Positions 25,543-35,187 of a DNA stretch of 64,000 nucleotides are shown piece by piece (position 1 is the first letter of the stretch; each line of letters opens with the position of its first letter). The position numbers and the translations under genes are program-made. The notes below the pieces were generated by a model. That model was not told the origin of the DNA. It saw only the letters and a list, made by a program, of their open reading frames with translations, and ran no database searches. Where the stretch lies: positions 4,340,001 through 4,404,000 of the forward strand of contig NZ_CP177354.1 in assembly GCF_046844695.1 (NCBI RefSeq), in the 5' to 3' direction. Source of the DNA: Pokkaliibacter plantistimulans (GTDB lineage Bacteria > Pseudomonadota > Gammaproteobacteria > Pseudomonadales > Balneatricaceae).

Positions 25543-27486
25543 ATGCGGCTATTTTCCATTCAGGGGCGTTTGTGGCTGGGGTTCAGCACCCTTATCGTCG
25601 CCACCCTGATTCTTGGTGGACTGAGCACCTGGAACCTGCAACTGATCGACACCAACCTCAACCAGAACCTGCAGTTTGATCAGATCAATTCTGATATGCA
25701 GGCCATCCGTACCAGTGAACGCACCTATCTGAAGCAGCCTGATGATGAAGGCAAGCAAGGCATTACGAGCCAGATTGATGCCCTGCGTCAGGAACTGTCA
25801 CGCAGCGTTGCGGTGGACAACAGCCAGAATGGGCGGCTGCAACAACTGACTGAGCAGGTCGATCAGTACAGTCAGGCGCTGGACAGCATTACCACGGCAA
25901 TGCAATCGCTGGAACAGACGCAGCAGACCATGCTGACGGCCGCCGAGAAGGTAAGAGAGGCTGGGCTGGATCTGATCGTTGAACTGGAAATGCAGTATCA
26001 GGATATGCAGTCGGAGAACAGCGACGCTTCTGCTATGCAAAAGATTCTGGGGCAAATGGATGAAACCAATAACCTGATTCAACTGATCTACCAGGCACGT
26101 ATTGGCGAAAAGAACTTTCTGCTGGGCCAGGGCGATGAGGCTAAAACCGTAGTCAGCAGCAGCGGCGCGCTGCTTGATGAGACCTCAGCAAAACTGGCAC
26201 TGGAGCTGAGTGATGAGGAGAGTCGCAAGATCGCCCGGACCATCAACCAGAACAGCAAAACCTATATTCAGACGTTCGAGCAACTGGCAGAGGCCTATGG
26301 CAAACGTGATGCGGCTGGCAACATACTGCACGACGCCGCCAGTGCACTGCAGGATGATCTGCTCCGTCTGAAACAGGAGCAACAACAGCAAACCACCACT
26401 GTCATCGACAATACCCGCACCACCACTCTGATTCTGGTGGTATTGCTGGTTGTCGTTGGCGTATTGCTGAGTCAGGGTATCGCCCGCTCCATTGTCACGC
26501 CACTTAATGCGACCTCCGCCATGTTGGAAGACATCGCCCGGGGCGAAGGTGACCTGCGTAAACGCCTTCCCGTCGCTGGTAAGGATGAGCTTACCCGTCT
26601 GGCCAGTGCCTTCAATCAGTTTGTCGACAAACTGCAGATCAGCATCAGCCGGCTGGCTCAAATAGCCCATTCGATGGGAGGCGCGTCCTCCCAGCTGGCG
26701 TCAACAGCTCAGGGATCTCACCAGCAGATTCAGCAACAGCAACAGGAAACCGAGCAGGTGGCCACTGCCATCGAGGAAATGGCCCAGACTGTTCATGGTG
26801 TAGCCCGTCATGCCGAACAGGCCAGCCAGCTGTCGGTGGAAGCGGATCGTGCTGCTACGCAGGGCAGCACCGATATTCGCCACATGCAGCAAGCTTTGCA
26901 GCACCTCAGCGGCGACATCCGTTCGACAGCAACATCAGTGGAAGACCTCAAGCGACAAAGCCAGGGCATAGGCTCAATTGTGGATGTCATTCGCACCATT
27001 TCGGAGCAGACCAATCTGCTCGCACTCAATGCAGCGATCGAGGCCGCTCGCGCTGGCGAACAGGGGCGTGGCTTTGCTGTGGTCGCAGATGAAGTGCGTG
27101 CACTGGCACAGCGCACACAAATCTCAACCAATGAGATTCAGCAGATGATTGCCAATCTGCAGCAGGGCTCAGATGCAACCAGTCAGGTGATGGAACAGAG
27201 CCTGACCCGGCTGGAGCACACCATGAGTGGTGCAGATAAGGCCGTCCAGCAGCTGGAGGTCATCAGTCATAACATGGCCCGTATGGCGGAAATGAACACG
27301 CTGATTGCCAGTGCCGCCGAAGAGCAGGCCGCCGTGGCACAGGAGATAACCGGCAGTATCCATACTCTGGCCGAGTTAGCAGAACAGAGTAACAGCGATG
27401 CCCATTTGGTGGCCCAGGCCAGTCAGGCCGTGATGGAGCAGGCCAGCTCCGTTAATACCGAGGTAGGTCAGTTCCGTTACAGCTGA
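25543..27486 (+). CDS. Methyl-accepting chemotaxis protein with helical bimodular-type sensor
   Basis: A 647-residue chemoreceptor. A first membrane helix (LWLGFSTLIVATLILGGL) is followed by a roughly 270-residue all-helical periplasmic domain rich in Gln, Glu and Leu, with ARIGEKNFLLGQGDE, as in helical bimodular (HBM) sensors such as McpS. A second helix (TTTLILVVLLVVVGVLL) leads to HAMP (SIVTPLNATSAMLEDIARGE GDLRKRL) and the signalling hairpin with ISEQTNLLALNAAIEAARAG EQGRGFAVVADEVRALAQRT. I chose the ATG at 25543 because GGAG lies 8 nt upstream and the protein begins MRLFSIQGRLWLG; a start 21 bp earlier is open. Ligand unknown; HBM proteins often sense organic acids. Confidence 0.93.
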   Translation: MRLFSIQGRLWLGFSTLIVATLILGGLSTWNLQLIDTNLNQNLQFDQINSDMQAIRTSERTYLKQPDDEGKQGITSQIDALRQELSRSVAVDNSQNGRLQQLTEQVDQYSQALDSITTAMQSLEQTQQTMLTAAEKVREAGLDLIVELEMQYQDMQSENSDASAMQKILGQMDETNNLIQLIYQARIGEKNFLLGQGDEAKTVVSSSGALLDETSAKLALELSDEESRKIARTINQNSKTYIQTFEQLAEAYGKRDAAGNILHDAASALQDDLLRLKQEQQQQTTTVIDNTRTTTLILVVLLVVVGVLLSQGIARSIVTPLNATSAMLEDIARGEGDLRKRLPVAGKDELTRLASAFNQFVDKLQISISRLAQIAHSMGGASSQLASTAQGSHQQIQQQQQETEQVATAIEEMAQTVHGVARHAEQASQLSVEADRAATQGSTDIRHMQQALQHLSGDIRSTATSVEDLKRQSQGIGSIVDVIRTISEQTNLLALNAAIEAARAGEQGRGFAVVADEVRALAQRTQISTNEIQQMIANLQQGSDATSQVMEQSLTRLEHTMSGADKAVQQLEVISHNMARMAEMNTLIASAAEEQAAVAQEITGSIHTLAELAEQSNSDAHLVAQASQAVMEQASSVNTEVGQFRYS

Positions 27487-28342
27487 TAATCGTCAAGCAG
27501 CACGGCCTTGGCTATGCCAGGGCCGCTTCGTTCATCAGAACTACGGGGAGACGCGGCACACCATCTTGACAACCGTCACCAACCAACTCTCATCATTGCT
27601 CAACAATAATTTGGCAGCATTTCAAATGAGAACTGTCACCTTTAGTAGCACTCCCCCCTGTAAAAACGACGAAAACGTAACAAGCACATTTCCACAAGCG
27701 CACCAAACTAGAGCACAAATTGATTTAACAGAAAGCCAGATCAGCCGCCGCCTACCTTTCACTCATCCATAAGCGACTTAAAATTTATTTTTTCACACAC
27801 TTCAGAGAAGTTTCTGGCACGCCCCGATACCCAAAATGTGCAATTTTTGTGATTCACGTTCGCTATTTCGTAACCGAATCAAGACTCTAAGTACTGGCAG
27901 ACAGCCTGCTACCGATCAGACTGAAGTGGGATTCTGATTAACTACAAGGTCACTTTCGTAAAATATAATCAACGAATTAGCTGAAATATAGCCACTAAAC
28001 ACCACGAAGTGATGAATAAAAAACCAAACCACTCGTTATATATTCAACACTGCAGGTTACATATCGTTATCCTTCCCGCGGATTCATCTAGCACATTACT
28101 TTATAAACTATAAAAAAAGCACATACAGACCATGATATATAGCTGGCATATAATATGCTTTTGCCTTTCCTGATCTTTTGCTTGGCCGAGCAACTTGGTT
28201 AGCTCGCAAGTCCTGAGAGGCCAGTTGTCAAAAAATATTAAACACTCGTGAGCAGAGTGACCGGCACTCAATAACTAACCGCCCACCTCTGCTTGATCGA
28301 CATGGCGACCCCATGTCCTGAGTAATTAACCGGAGATTATGT
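27487..28342. promoter_or_regulatory. Long AT-rich control region upstream of oppA
   Basis: The 856 bp between the chemoreceptor and oppA hold no convincing gene. A hairpin CGGCCTTGGC/GCCAGGGCCG with one wobble lies at 27503-27525 and may end the chemoreceptor transcript, though the T-run is poor. From about 27590 to 28200 base composition is distinctly AT-rich compared with the neighbours. A TATAAT at 28149-28154 is a candidate -10 box and would leave an untranslated leader of about 180 nt before oppA. A TGTGATTCACG motif near 27850 resembles half of a CRP site. Opp operons are commonly under complex control, but none of these sites is proven. Confidence 0.4.
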
Positions 28343-29974
28343 ATGCATAAGAAAACCAGCCTGGCATTGGCCATCCTTCTCGCAGCCGGTGTAGCGGCTC
28401 CCGTGATGGCTGCGAAGGTACCTGCAGGTACCGAACTGGCTGCCAAGCAGGAAATCGTCTTCAACAATGGCGCTGAACCTGCCACCCTTGATCCTCAGAA
28501 GATGGAAGGCACCCCCGAGTCCAGGATTGCACGCAACCTGTTCGAAGGTCTGGTGATTCAGGACGACAAGGGCAACATCCTCCCCGGCGTAGCAACCTCT
28601 TGGGACGTTAACGACAACAACACCGTGTTCACTTTCCACCTGCGTGATGACGCCAAGTGGTCCAATGGCGATCCCGTCACCGCTGGCGACTTCGTATTTG
28701 CCTGGCAGCGTGCGGTAGACCCTAAAACCGCGTCGCCCTACTCCTGGTATATCGAAATGACCACCATGGCCAATGCCAGCGACATCATCAACGGCAAGAA
28801 GTCACCTGATCAGCTCGGCGTAAAAGCGCTGGATGACCACACCCTGCAGGTCGTACTGGATAAACCTATCCCTTACTTCATCCGTATGCTTGGCCACACC
28901 ACCATGGTGCCTGCCAACAAGAAAGTCATTGACCAGTGGGGCGAGAAATGGACCAGCCCTGACCACTTCGTGGGTAACGGTGCTTACACCCTGACCGACT
29001 GGGTGGTCAACGAGCGCATCGTGCTGAAGCGCAACCCCAACTACTGGGATGACAAAGACACCGTGGTCAACCAGATCACCGTGCTGCCCATCGAGTCAGA
29101 AAACTCTGAGCTGTCACGTTACAAAGCGGGTGAAATCGACATCACCAACGGCAGCACCCCAATTGCTATCGAGCACTTCCGTCAGCTGAAGAAAGATATT
29201 CCTGAGCAGATCCACACTACAGGTCAGGTCGGTACCTACTACTACAGCTTCAACAACAAGAAGGCTCCCTTCGATGACGCTCGTATCCGCAAGGCGCTGA
29301 GCTTTGCTATCGACCGTAATGTCATTACCGACAAGATCACCGGCCAGGGTGAAATCCCTGCCTATGCCTTTGTTCCCGATATTACTGCCGGCTTCACCCC
29401 TGTCGTTCCTGCCTGGGCCAAGCTGACTCAGAAAGAGCGCGTTGAAGAAGCCAAGAAACTGATGAAAGAAGCGGGCTATGGCCCTGATCATCCGCTGAGC
29501 TTTGAACTGTTGTACAACACCAGCGACAACCACAAGAAGATTGCCATCGCCGTGGCTGCCATGTGGAAACAGTCTCTGGGTGTGAATGTCAGCCTGGTTA
29601 ACCAGGAATGGAAAACCTACCTGGCCACCGAGCGTGCAGGTGACTTCCAGGTGGCGCGTGCCGGTTGGGTAGGCGACTACAACGAAGCCTCCACCATGCT
29701 GGATCTGCTGACTACTGCCAACGGCAACAACTATGCGCGTTACTCCAATCCTGAGTACGACATGCTGATGGCTGACTCCAAGAGCGTTGTCGATGAGACC
29801 AAGCGTAACGAGATGTACAACCAGGCTGCCAAGCTGCTGGACAGAGACATGCCTGTTGCGCCCATCTATCAGTACTCAACTACCCGTCTGGTCAAACCTT
29901 ACATTGGCGGCTATCCCGCAGCCAACCCTGAAGATATTTTCTACTTCAAGGACATGTACGTAGTTAAACACTAA
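28343..29974 (+). CDS. oppA: Oligopeptide-binding periplasmic protein OppA
   Basis: The substrate-binding protein of the oligopeptide importer, 543 residues. A signal peptide (MHKKTSLALAILLAAGVAAP, cleavage near residue 23) precedes KQEIVFNNGAEPATLDPQKM EGTPESRIARNLFEGLV, characteristic of OppA. Further matches are PYSWYIEMTTMANASDIING, DHFVGNGAYTLTDWVVNERI and AGWVGDYNEASTMLDLL. A CCGGAGATTAT site precedes the ATG. A terminator hairpin separates it from oppBCDF, the same arrangement as at the dpp locus. Confidence 0.95.
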   Translation: MHKKTSLALAILLAAGVAAPVMAAKVPAGTELAAKQEIVFNNGAEPATLDPQKMEGTPESRIARNLFEGLVIQDDKGNILPGVATSWDVNDNNTVFTFHLRDDAKWSNGDPVTAGDFVFAWQRAVDPKTASPYSWYIEMTTMANASDIINGKKSPDQLGVKALDDHTLQVVLDKPIPYFIRMLGHTTMVPANKKVIDQWGEKWTSPDHFVGNGAYTLTDWVVNERIVLKRNPNYWDDKDTVVNQITVLPIESENSELSRYKAGEIDITNGSTPIAIEHFRQLKKDIPEQIHTTGQVGTYYYSFNNKKAPFDDARIRKALSFAIDRNVITDKITGQGEIPAYAFVPDITAGFTPVVPAWAKLTQKERVEEAKKLMKEAGYGPDHPLSFELLYNTSDNHKKIAIAVAAMWKQSLGVNVSLVNQEWKTYLATERAGDFQVARAGWVGDYNEASTMLDLLTTANGNNYARYSNPEYDMLMADSKSVVDETKRNEMYNQAAKLLDRDMPVAPIYQYSTTRLVKPYIGGYPAANPEDIFYFKDMYVVKH

Positions 29975-29992
29975 GGGCTGACACCTGAAGGC

Positions 29993-30031
29993 ATACCGGC
30001 GGCTCTCACGAGCCCGCCGGTATTTGCTTTT
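29993..30031 (+). terminator. Terminator after oppA
   Basis: ATACCGGCGG / CCGCCGGTAT, a perfect 10-bp stem with a small inner CTC/GAG pairing, followed by TTGCTTTTG. It lies 18 bp after the oppA stop and probably attenuates transcription into oppB. Confidence 0.8.
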
Positions 30032-30140
30032 GTGATGTTCTATTTTGTGTAGCGGGACTGGATAAATCCGTCACCTCTCCCCAGTCACAAGGGAGGTGCC
30101 TCAGGGACGACGGCCTCGCTGCAAGGTCAGGTATTTGCCA

Positions 30141-31061
30141 ATGCTAAAATTTGTATTCAAGCGCTTAATTGAAGCCATCCCTACCCTGCTGGTGCTGATT
30201 CTGGTGTCCTTCGTGCTGATGCATGCAGCCCCCGGCAGCCCCTTTACCGGTGAGCGCTCGCTGCCGCCGGAGATTCTCGCCAACATTGAGGCCAAGTACG
30301 GGCTTGACCAGCCTCTCTATGTCCAGTTTTTCCACTATCTGGGTGGGCTGTTACAGGGCGATCTTGGCCCTTCATTCAAATACAAGGATTTTTCCGTCAA
30401 TGAGCTGGTCGGCCAGAGTTTTCCGGTATCGGCCGAGATCGGTTTGTGGGCGTTTCTTACTGCGGTGGTGCTGGGCGTGTTGTTCGGCGTGGTTGCCGCG
30501 CTCAAACAGAACACCTGGGTCGACTATGGCGTGATGTCACTGGCCATGACGGGTGTGGTAATCCCCAGTTTTGTACTGGCACCGTTGCTGGTACTAATCT
30601 TTGCCGTCCATCTGCGCTGGTTACCCGCAGGCGGCTGGAATGGGGGTGAGTGGATGTACATGCTGCTGCCCGTACTGGCCATGGCGGCCCACTACATCTC
30701 GTCCATCGCCCGCATCATGCGTGGCAGCATGATTGAAATCATGCACTCCAACTTTATCCGTACAGCGCGCGCCAAAGGGTTGCCCGCAGGCTACATCATC
30801 TGGCGCCATGCGCTGAAACCTGCCCTGCTGCCCGTTATCTCTTATCTTGGCCCGGCGTTTGTCGGCATCATCACGGGCTCTGTGGTGATCGAAACCATTT
30901 TTGGCTTGCCTGGCATTGGCCAGCTGTTCGTCAACGGCTCACTCAACCGTGACTACTCCATGGTACTGGGCATTACTGTCCTGATCGGCGCGCTGACCAT
31001 CATGTTCAACGCCATCGTCGACATCATGTACGCCTATATCGATCCCAAAATTCGTTACTGA
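30141..31061 (+). CDS. oppB: Oligopeptide ABC transporter permease OppB
   Basis: A 306-residue permease, the exact length of E. coli OppB, beginning MLKFVFKRLIEAIPTLLVLI. It contains HAAPGSPFTGERSLPPEI, the coupling segment NFIRTARAKGLPAGYIIWRH and SVVIETIFGLPGIGQLFVNG. I chose the ATG at 30141 (AGGTCAGG upstream) over one 45 bp earlier, because the earlier part is Arg-rich and not OppB-like. With OppC it forms the transmembrane channel. Confidence 0.95.
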   Translation: MLKFVFKRLIEAIPTLLVLILVSFVLMHAAPGSPFTGERSLPPEILANIEAKYGLDQPLYVQFFHYLGGLLQGDLGPSFKYKDFSVNELVGQSFPVSAEIGLWAFLTAVVLGVLFGVVAALKQNTWVDYGVMSLAMTGVVIPSFVLAPLLVLIFAVHLRWLPAGGWNGGEWMYMLLPVLAMAAHYISSIARIMRGSMIEIMHSNFIRTARAKGLPAGYIIWRHALKPALLPVISYLGPAFVGIITGSVVIETIFGLPGIGQLFVNGSLNRDYSMVLGITVLIGALTIMFNAIVDIMYAYIDPKIRY

Positions 31062-31069
31062 GTCAGCCT

Positions 31070-31993
31070 ATGATTACTAACAAACCCAACAGCGAAGCCG
31101 TTTCACGCTTTGCTACCCAACTGCAGGAAGCCCCTGCCGAAGTGGAAGGGCGCAGTCTGTGGCAGGATGCCCGTCGTCGCTTCATGCACAACAAAGCAGC
31201 GATGATCAGTCTGATCACCCTGTCCGTCATCATCCTGCTATGCCTGTTCGGCAGCCAGCTTGGCGACTTCACCTACGACGATATCGACTGGAACGCCATG
31301 CAGATCGCCCCGGATACTGCCAGCGGCCACTTTTTCGGTACTGACAGTCTTGGCCGTGATCTGTTCGTGCGCACTCTGGTGGGTGGTCAGATTTCCCTGA
31401 TGGTCGGCGTGCTGGGCGCACTGGTCGCCATTGTAATCGGCACCCTGTACGGCGCCATGGCAGGCTTCATCGGCGGTCGTACCGATTCCTTCATGATGCG
31501 CACACTGGAAATTCTGAACTCCTTCCCGTTCATGTTCTTCGTCATCCTGCTGGTGACCTTCTTCGGTCGGAACATCATGCTGATCTTTATTGCTATCGGC
31601 GCGGTGTCCTGGCTGGATATGGCCCGTATCGTGCGCGGTCAGACTCTCAGCCTGAAGAGCAAGGAGTTCATTGAAGCGGCGCACGTCTGTGGCGTCAGCA
31701 CCTGGGCCATCATTACCCGTCATATCGTGCCCAACGTCCTCGGCATTGTGGTGGTCTACGCCACACTGCTGGTGCCGAGCATGATTCTGTTCGAATCATT
31801 CCTCAGTTATCTGGGTCTGGGCGTGCAGGAGCCCATGACTAGCTGGGGTGCATTGCTCAATGAAGGCTCCAAAACCATGGAGGTGGCCCCCTGGCAACTG
31901 CTGTTCCCGGCAGGTTTCCTGGTAACCACCCTGTTCTGCTTCAACTTCGTGGGCGATGGTCTGCGTGATGCCCTTGACCCGAAAGACCGGTAA
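31070..31993 (+). CDS. oppC: Oligopeptide ABC transporter permease OppC
   Basis: The second permease, 307 residues. A cytoplasmic N-terminus (GRSLWQDARRRFMHNKAAMI) leads to a membrane helix, then HFFGTDSLGRDLFVRTLVGG and the coupling loop KSKEFIEAAHVCGVSTWAII, ending FVGDGLRDALDPKDR. It starts 8 bp after oppB, and its stop overlaps the TAAGGAG ribosome-binding site of oppD. Confidence 0.95.
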   Translation: MITNKPNSEAVSRFATQLQEAPAEVEGRSLWQDARRRFMHNKAAMISLITLSVIILLCLFGSQLGDFTYDDIDWNAMQIAPDTASGHFFGTDSLGRDLFVRTLVGGQISLMVGVLGALVAIVIGTLYGAMAGFIGGRTDSFMMRTLEILNSFPFMFFVILLVTFFGRNIMLIFIAIGAVSWLDMARIVRGQTLSLKSKEFIEAAHVCGVSTWAIITRHIVPNVLGIVVVYATLLVPSMILFESFLSYLGLGVQEPMTSWGALLNEGSKTMEVAPWQLLFPAGFLVTTLFCFNFVGDGLRDALDPKDR

Positions 31994-32003
31994 GGAGCCT
32001 GCG

Positions 32004-32975
32004 ATGAGTTTGTTATCTATCAAGAATCTGGAAGTTCACTTCTCTACGCCTGATGGCACCGTCACTGCCGTCAACAAGCTGAACTTTTCTCTGGAGGCGG
32101 GTCAGACCCTCGGTATCGTCGGCGAATCCGGCTCGGGAAAAAGTCAGACCGCCTTTGCGCTGATGGGCCTGCTGGCCAAAAACGGCAAGGTCAGCGGCGA
32201 AGCTACGTTTGATGGCAAGTCCATCGTTGGCCTGAGCGAGAAAGAACTGAACAGGATCCGCTCGGAAAAGATCGCCATGATCTTTCAGGACCCCATGACC
32301 TCCCTCAACCCCTACATGCGGGTCGGTGAGCAGTTGATGGAAGTGCTGATGCTGCACAAAGGCATGACCAAAGCGGACGCCTTTGAAGAATCAGTGCGCA
32401 TGCTGGACGCGGTGAAGATGCCTGAAGCGCGCAAGCGCATGAAGATGTTCCCGCACGAGTTCTCCGGCGGGATGCGTCAGCGCGTGATGATTGCCATGGC
32501 GCTGCTATGCCGTCCACAGCTGTTGATTGCCGATGAGCCCACGACCGCGCTGGACGTGACCGTGCAGGCGCAGATCATGACGCTGCTGTCTGAGCTGCAA
32601 CGCGACTTCAACACCGCCATCATCATGATCACTCACGATCTGGGCGTCGTGGCCGGGATCTGTGACAAGGTACTGGTGATGTACGCCGGGCGCACCATGG
32701 AATACGGCAGTGCGCGCGATATTTTCTATCGTCCAAGTCATCCCTATACCCAGGGGTTACTGTCGGCCATTCCGCGTCTGGACTCCGATGATATGGCGGC
32801 ACTGCCAACCATTCCGGGTAATCCGCCCAACCTGCTTAAACTGCCGCAGGGCTGTCCGTTCCAGGACCGCTGTCAGCACGTCAGTGATATCTGCCGTTAC
32901 TCGGAACCGGAACTTATTACCACCAGCGACCAGCGTCAGCGTGCCTGCCACTGGCTGGCCGAGGAGCAAGCCTGA
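32004..32975 (+). CDS. oppD: Oligopeptide ABC transporter ATPase OppD
   Basis: A 323-residue ATPase starting at the ATG behind TAAGGAGCC. It has Walker A GESGSGKSQTAFALMGLL, signature FSGGMRQRVMIAMALL, Walker B LLIADEPTTALDVT, and the C-terminal oligopeptide-type extension GCPFQDRCQHVSDIC with conserved cysteines. An upstream in-frame start lies inside oppC and is not supported. Its TGA overlaps the oppF ATG by one base. Confidence 0.95.
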   Translation: MSLLSIKNLEVHFSTPDGTVTAVNKLNFSLEAGQTLGIVGESGSGKSQTAFALMGLLAKNGKVSGEATFDGKSIVGLSEKELNRIRSEKIAMIFQDPMTSLNPYMRVGEQLMEVLMLHKGMTKADAFEESVRMLDAVKMPEARKRMKMFPHEFSGGMRQRVMIAMALLCRPQLLIADEPTTALDVTVQAQIMTLLSELQRDFNTAIIMITHDLGVVAGICDKVLVMYAGRTMEYGSARDIFYRPSHPYTQGLLSAIPRLDSDDMAALPTIPGNPPNLLKLPQGCPFQDRCQHVSDICRYSEPELITTSDQRQRACHWLAEEQA

Positions 32976-33958
32976 TGAGCACTCAACCCATTCTGCAAGT
33001 GCGCGATCTGAAGGTGCACTTCGATATCAAAACCAGCAGCCTGTGGCCATGGGCTCCCTCACTCGCCCTGAAAGCGGTGGACGGTGTCAGTCTGGATCTC
33101 TATCCCGGCGAAACACTCGGCGTGGTTGGGGAGTCAGGCTGTGGCAAATCAACCTTTGCCCGGGCGCTGATCGGTCTGGTGAAGTCCCGTGCAGGCAGCA
33201 TCAAATGGCAGGGACAGGAACTGCTGGAGCTGGATCATCACGGCTGGCGTGAAATCCGCAAGGATATCCAGATGATATTCCAGGATCCGCTGGCCTCGTT
33301 GAATCCGCGCATGACCATCGGCGACATCATTGCTGAGCCGCTGCGTACTTTCTATCCCAGGCTCAACAAGCAGGAAGTGACTGACAAGGTGAAGACCATG
33401 ATGATGAAGGTAGGTTTGCTGCCTAACGTCATCAACCGCTATCCCCACGAGTTCTCCGGTGGCCAGTGCCAGCGTATCGGTATTGCCCGTGCACTGATCC
33501 TTGAACCCAAACTGGTCATCTGTGACGAGCCGGTATCGGCTCTGGACGTGTCCATTCAGGCACAGGTGGTCAACCTGCTGAAGTCGCTGCAGAAGGAAAT
33601 GGGGCTGTCGCTGATCTTTATCGCCCACGACCTGTCGGTGGTGAAGCACATCAGCGACCGCGTCATGGTGATGTATCTGGGCAATCAGGTGGAACTGGGT
33701 CAGGGCAAGGCTCTCTATGCCGATCCCAAACACCCATACACCAAAGCCCTGATGTCAGCGGTGCCAATTCCCGATCCGGATATCGAGCGCAACAAGACCA
33801 TCCAGCTACTGGAAGGCGATCTGCCATCGCCGATCAATCCGCCTTCAGGCTGCGTGTTCCGTACCCGCTGCCCGATTGCGGTGGCCAGCTGTGCAGAACA
33901 ACGCCCGACCTTGCAGGGTGAGCCACGGCATGCTGTCGCCTGTCCTCGGGTAGCATGA
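32975..33958 (+). CDS. oppF: Oligopeptide ABC transporter ATPase OppF
   Basis: The partner ATPase, 327 residues, with Walker A GESGCGKSTFARALIGL, signature FSGGQCQRIGIARALILEPK and Walker B LVICDEPVSALDVSIQAQ; the Arg of the usual GGQRQR is Cys here (GGQCQR), also seen in several OppF proteins. The C-terminus carries CVFRTRCPIAVASC. It ends the opp operon; a bidirectional terminator follows about 110 bp later. Confidence 0.95.
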   Translation: MSTQPILQVRDLKVHFDIKTSSLWPWAPSLALKAVDGVSLDLYPGETLGVVGESGCGKSTFARALIGLVKSRAGSIKWQGQELLELDHHGWREIRKDIQMIFQDPLASLNPRMTIGDIIAEPLRTFYPRLNKQEVTDKVKTMMMKVGLLPNVINRYPHEFSGGQCQRIGIARALILEPKLVICDEPVSALDVSIQAQVVNLLKSLQKEMGLSLIFIAHDLSVVKHISDRVMVMYLGNQVELGQGKALYADPKHPYTKALMSAVPIPDPDIERNKTIQLLEGDLPSPINPPSGCVFRTRCPIAVASCAEQRPTLQGEPRHAVACPRVA

Positions 33959-34068
33959 TATTGGGACTAATGGTTTATATGATGCGGCTATATATAATGG
34001 CCGCACCTTGCAGGTCTTGCAGGTTCTGTTCCAACCGATTCTCTTAACTATCAGCACGTTAAGAAGCA

Positions 34069-34098
34069 AAATGCCCGGCACTAGCCGGGCATTTCTTT
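34069..34098. terminator. Bidirectional terminator between oppF and the convergent lipoprotein gene
   Basis: AAATGCCCGGC / GCCGGGCATTT, an 11-bp perfect stem with an ACTA loop. T-rich sequence follows on the right (TTCTTTAT) and on the reverse strand (TTGCTTCTT), so it can serve both converging transcripts. Confidence 0.85.
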
Positions 34099-34155
34099 AT
34101 CTGTCAGACGCCTTGTACAAGGCTATGCCATACGTGGCAGCTGAGGAGTGCCGGG

Positions 34156-35010
34156 TTACAGCGACGTCTCCTTGACGATTTTCCACTCGCCGTTTTCTTT
34201 ATCCATCTCCAGCTCCTTCACGACCTTATCCTGGTAGCCACTGGCCGAATAGCTCTGTTCGAAGCGAATAATGGCCCGACTATCGACGATGGCCACCTGA
34301 GGCTCTCCCAGTTCAACCTTGATCCACTTCGGCGCTGAAATTTTCTGCCGACGCTGCTGTTCCCAGCTCTTGCGGCTCATGTTGTCCGGGGCGAAATCAG
34401 GAGAATAGAACGACAAATAACTGTCCACATCCTGACTGGACCAGGCTGCACGCCAGCCTTCCACCGTTTTCAGCAGAGACTGGTAGCTCAGCTCGATGGC
34501 AGCTTGCGGCGAAGCGGGTTTGTCCGCTGCAGCTGGGGAGGCAGGTGCAGCACTCGCATCAGCCATACCGTTATTTTCCACCACAGGTGCCGCAGCGTTG
34601 GCTTCATCAGCGGGCGCCTCGGCGGTGCTGGTCATATCAGCCGTCATAACCGGTGCTGCGTTCGGGTTGTGAGCGACGCTATCATTGGCCACGATAGAGT
34701 TCTGCATGACGGACGCTGCAGCCGCTTCGGCACTGCTTGAGCCCGCCTGGCTCATGTCAGCGCTGGTAGCCTCGGGGGTTGCAGAGGTCGTGGAGGTCGA
34801 GGCAGACAGCTCGGGGGCGGGCATCGGCGTGGCATCGGGTGCAGACTGCAGCGCGACATCAGGAATACCTACGGGTTTGGACTTGTTCACCACCTTGGGC
34901 GGTGGTTCGACGTCTGCTTTGCTGACGCGGGTTGGTGAGGGGGCACAGGCTGCCAACCCCAGTGACGACAGGATCACTAGCGCAGGTAACGCAATACGCT
35001 TGTTATTCAC
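34156..35010 (-). CDS. Lipoprotein with low-complexity linker and NTF2-like C-terminal domain
   Basis: The 284-residue product starts at GTG (AGGGGAAAAAG upstream): MNNKRIALPALVILSSLGLA then ACAPSP, a lipobox with Cys near residue 22. About residues 50-175 are a low-complexity Ala/Ser/Pro/Glu linker. The C-terminal 105 residues (LLKTVEGWRAAWSSQDVDSY LSFYSPDFAPDN... WKIVKETSL) look like the Cds6/DUF4440-type nuclear transport factor 2-like fold often attached to L,D-transpeptidase-related proteins. No enzyme motif is seen. An envelope role is inferred. The frame is open upstream, but the segment is Arg-rich and unlike a signal peptide. Confidence 0.75.
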   Translation of the reverse strand: MNNKRIALPALVILSSLGLAACAPSPTRVSKADVEPPPKVVNKSKPVGIPDVALQSAPDATPMPAPELSASTSTTSATPEATSADMSQAGSSSAEAAAASVMQNSIVANDSVAHNPNAAPVMTADMTSTAEAPADEANAAAPVVENNGMADASAAPASPAAADKPASPQAAIELSYQSLLKTVEGWRAAWSSQDVDSYLSFYSPDFAPDNMSRKSWEQQRRQKISAPKWIKVELGEPQVAIVDSRAIIRFEQSYSASGYQDKVVKELEMDKENGEWKIVKETSL

Positions 35011-35187
35011 TTCACTTTTTCCCCTATCCTTTGCAACTGCTTTATTCAATCCAGATTTGACCCGGCAGCGCCGCCAGCCAGCGCTGGCGCCATGCCGGAA
35101 GAAGCAGCAACGGCTGCCGGTTAAAGCCTTCACGGTATAGAAGAAATTCGGCGGTATAAATAAGAAGCAGGGAAAAATTACAAAATT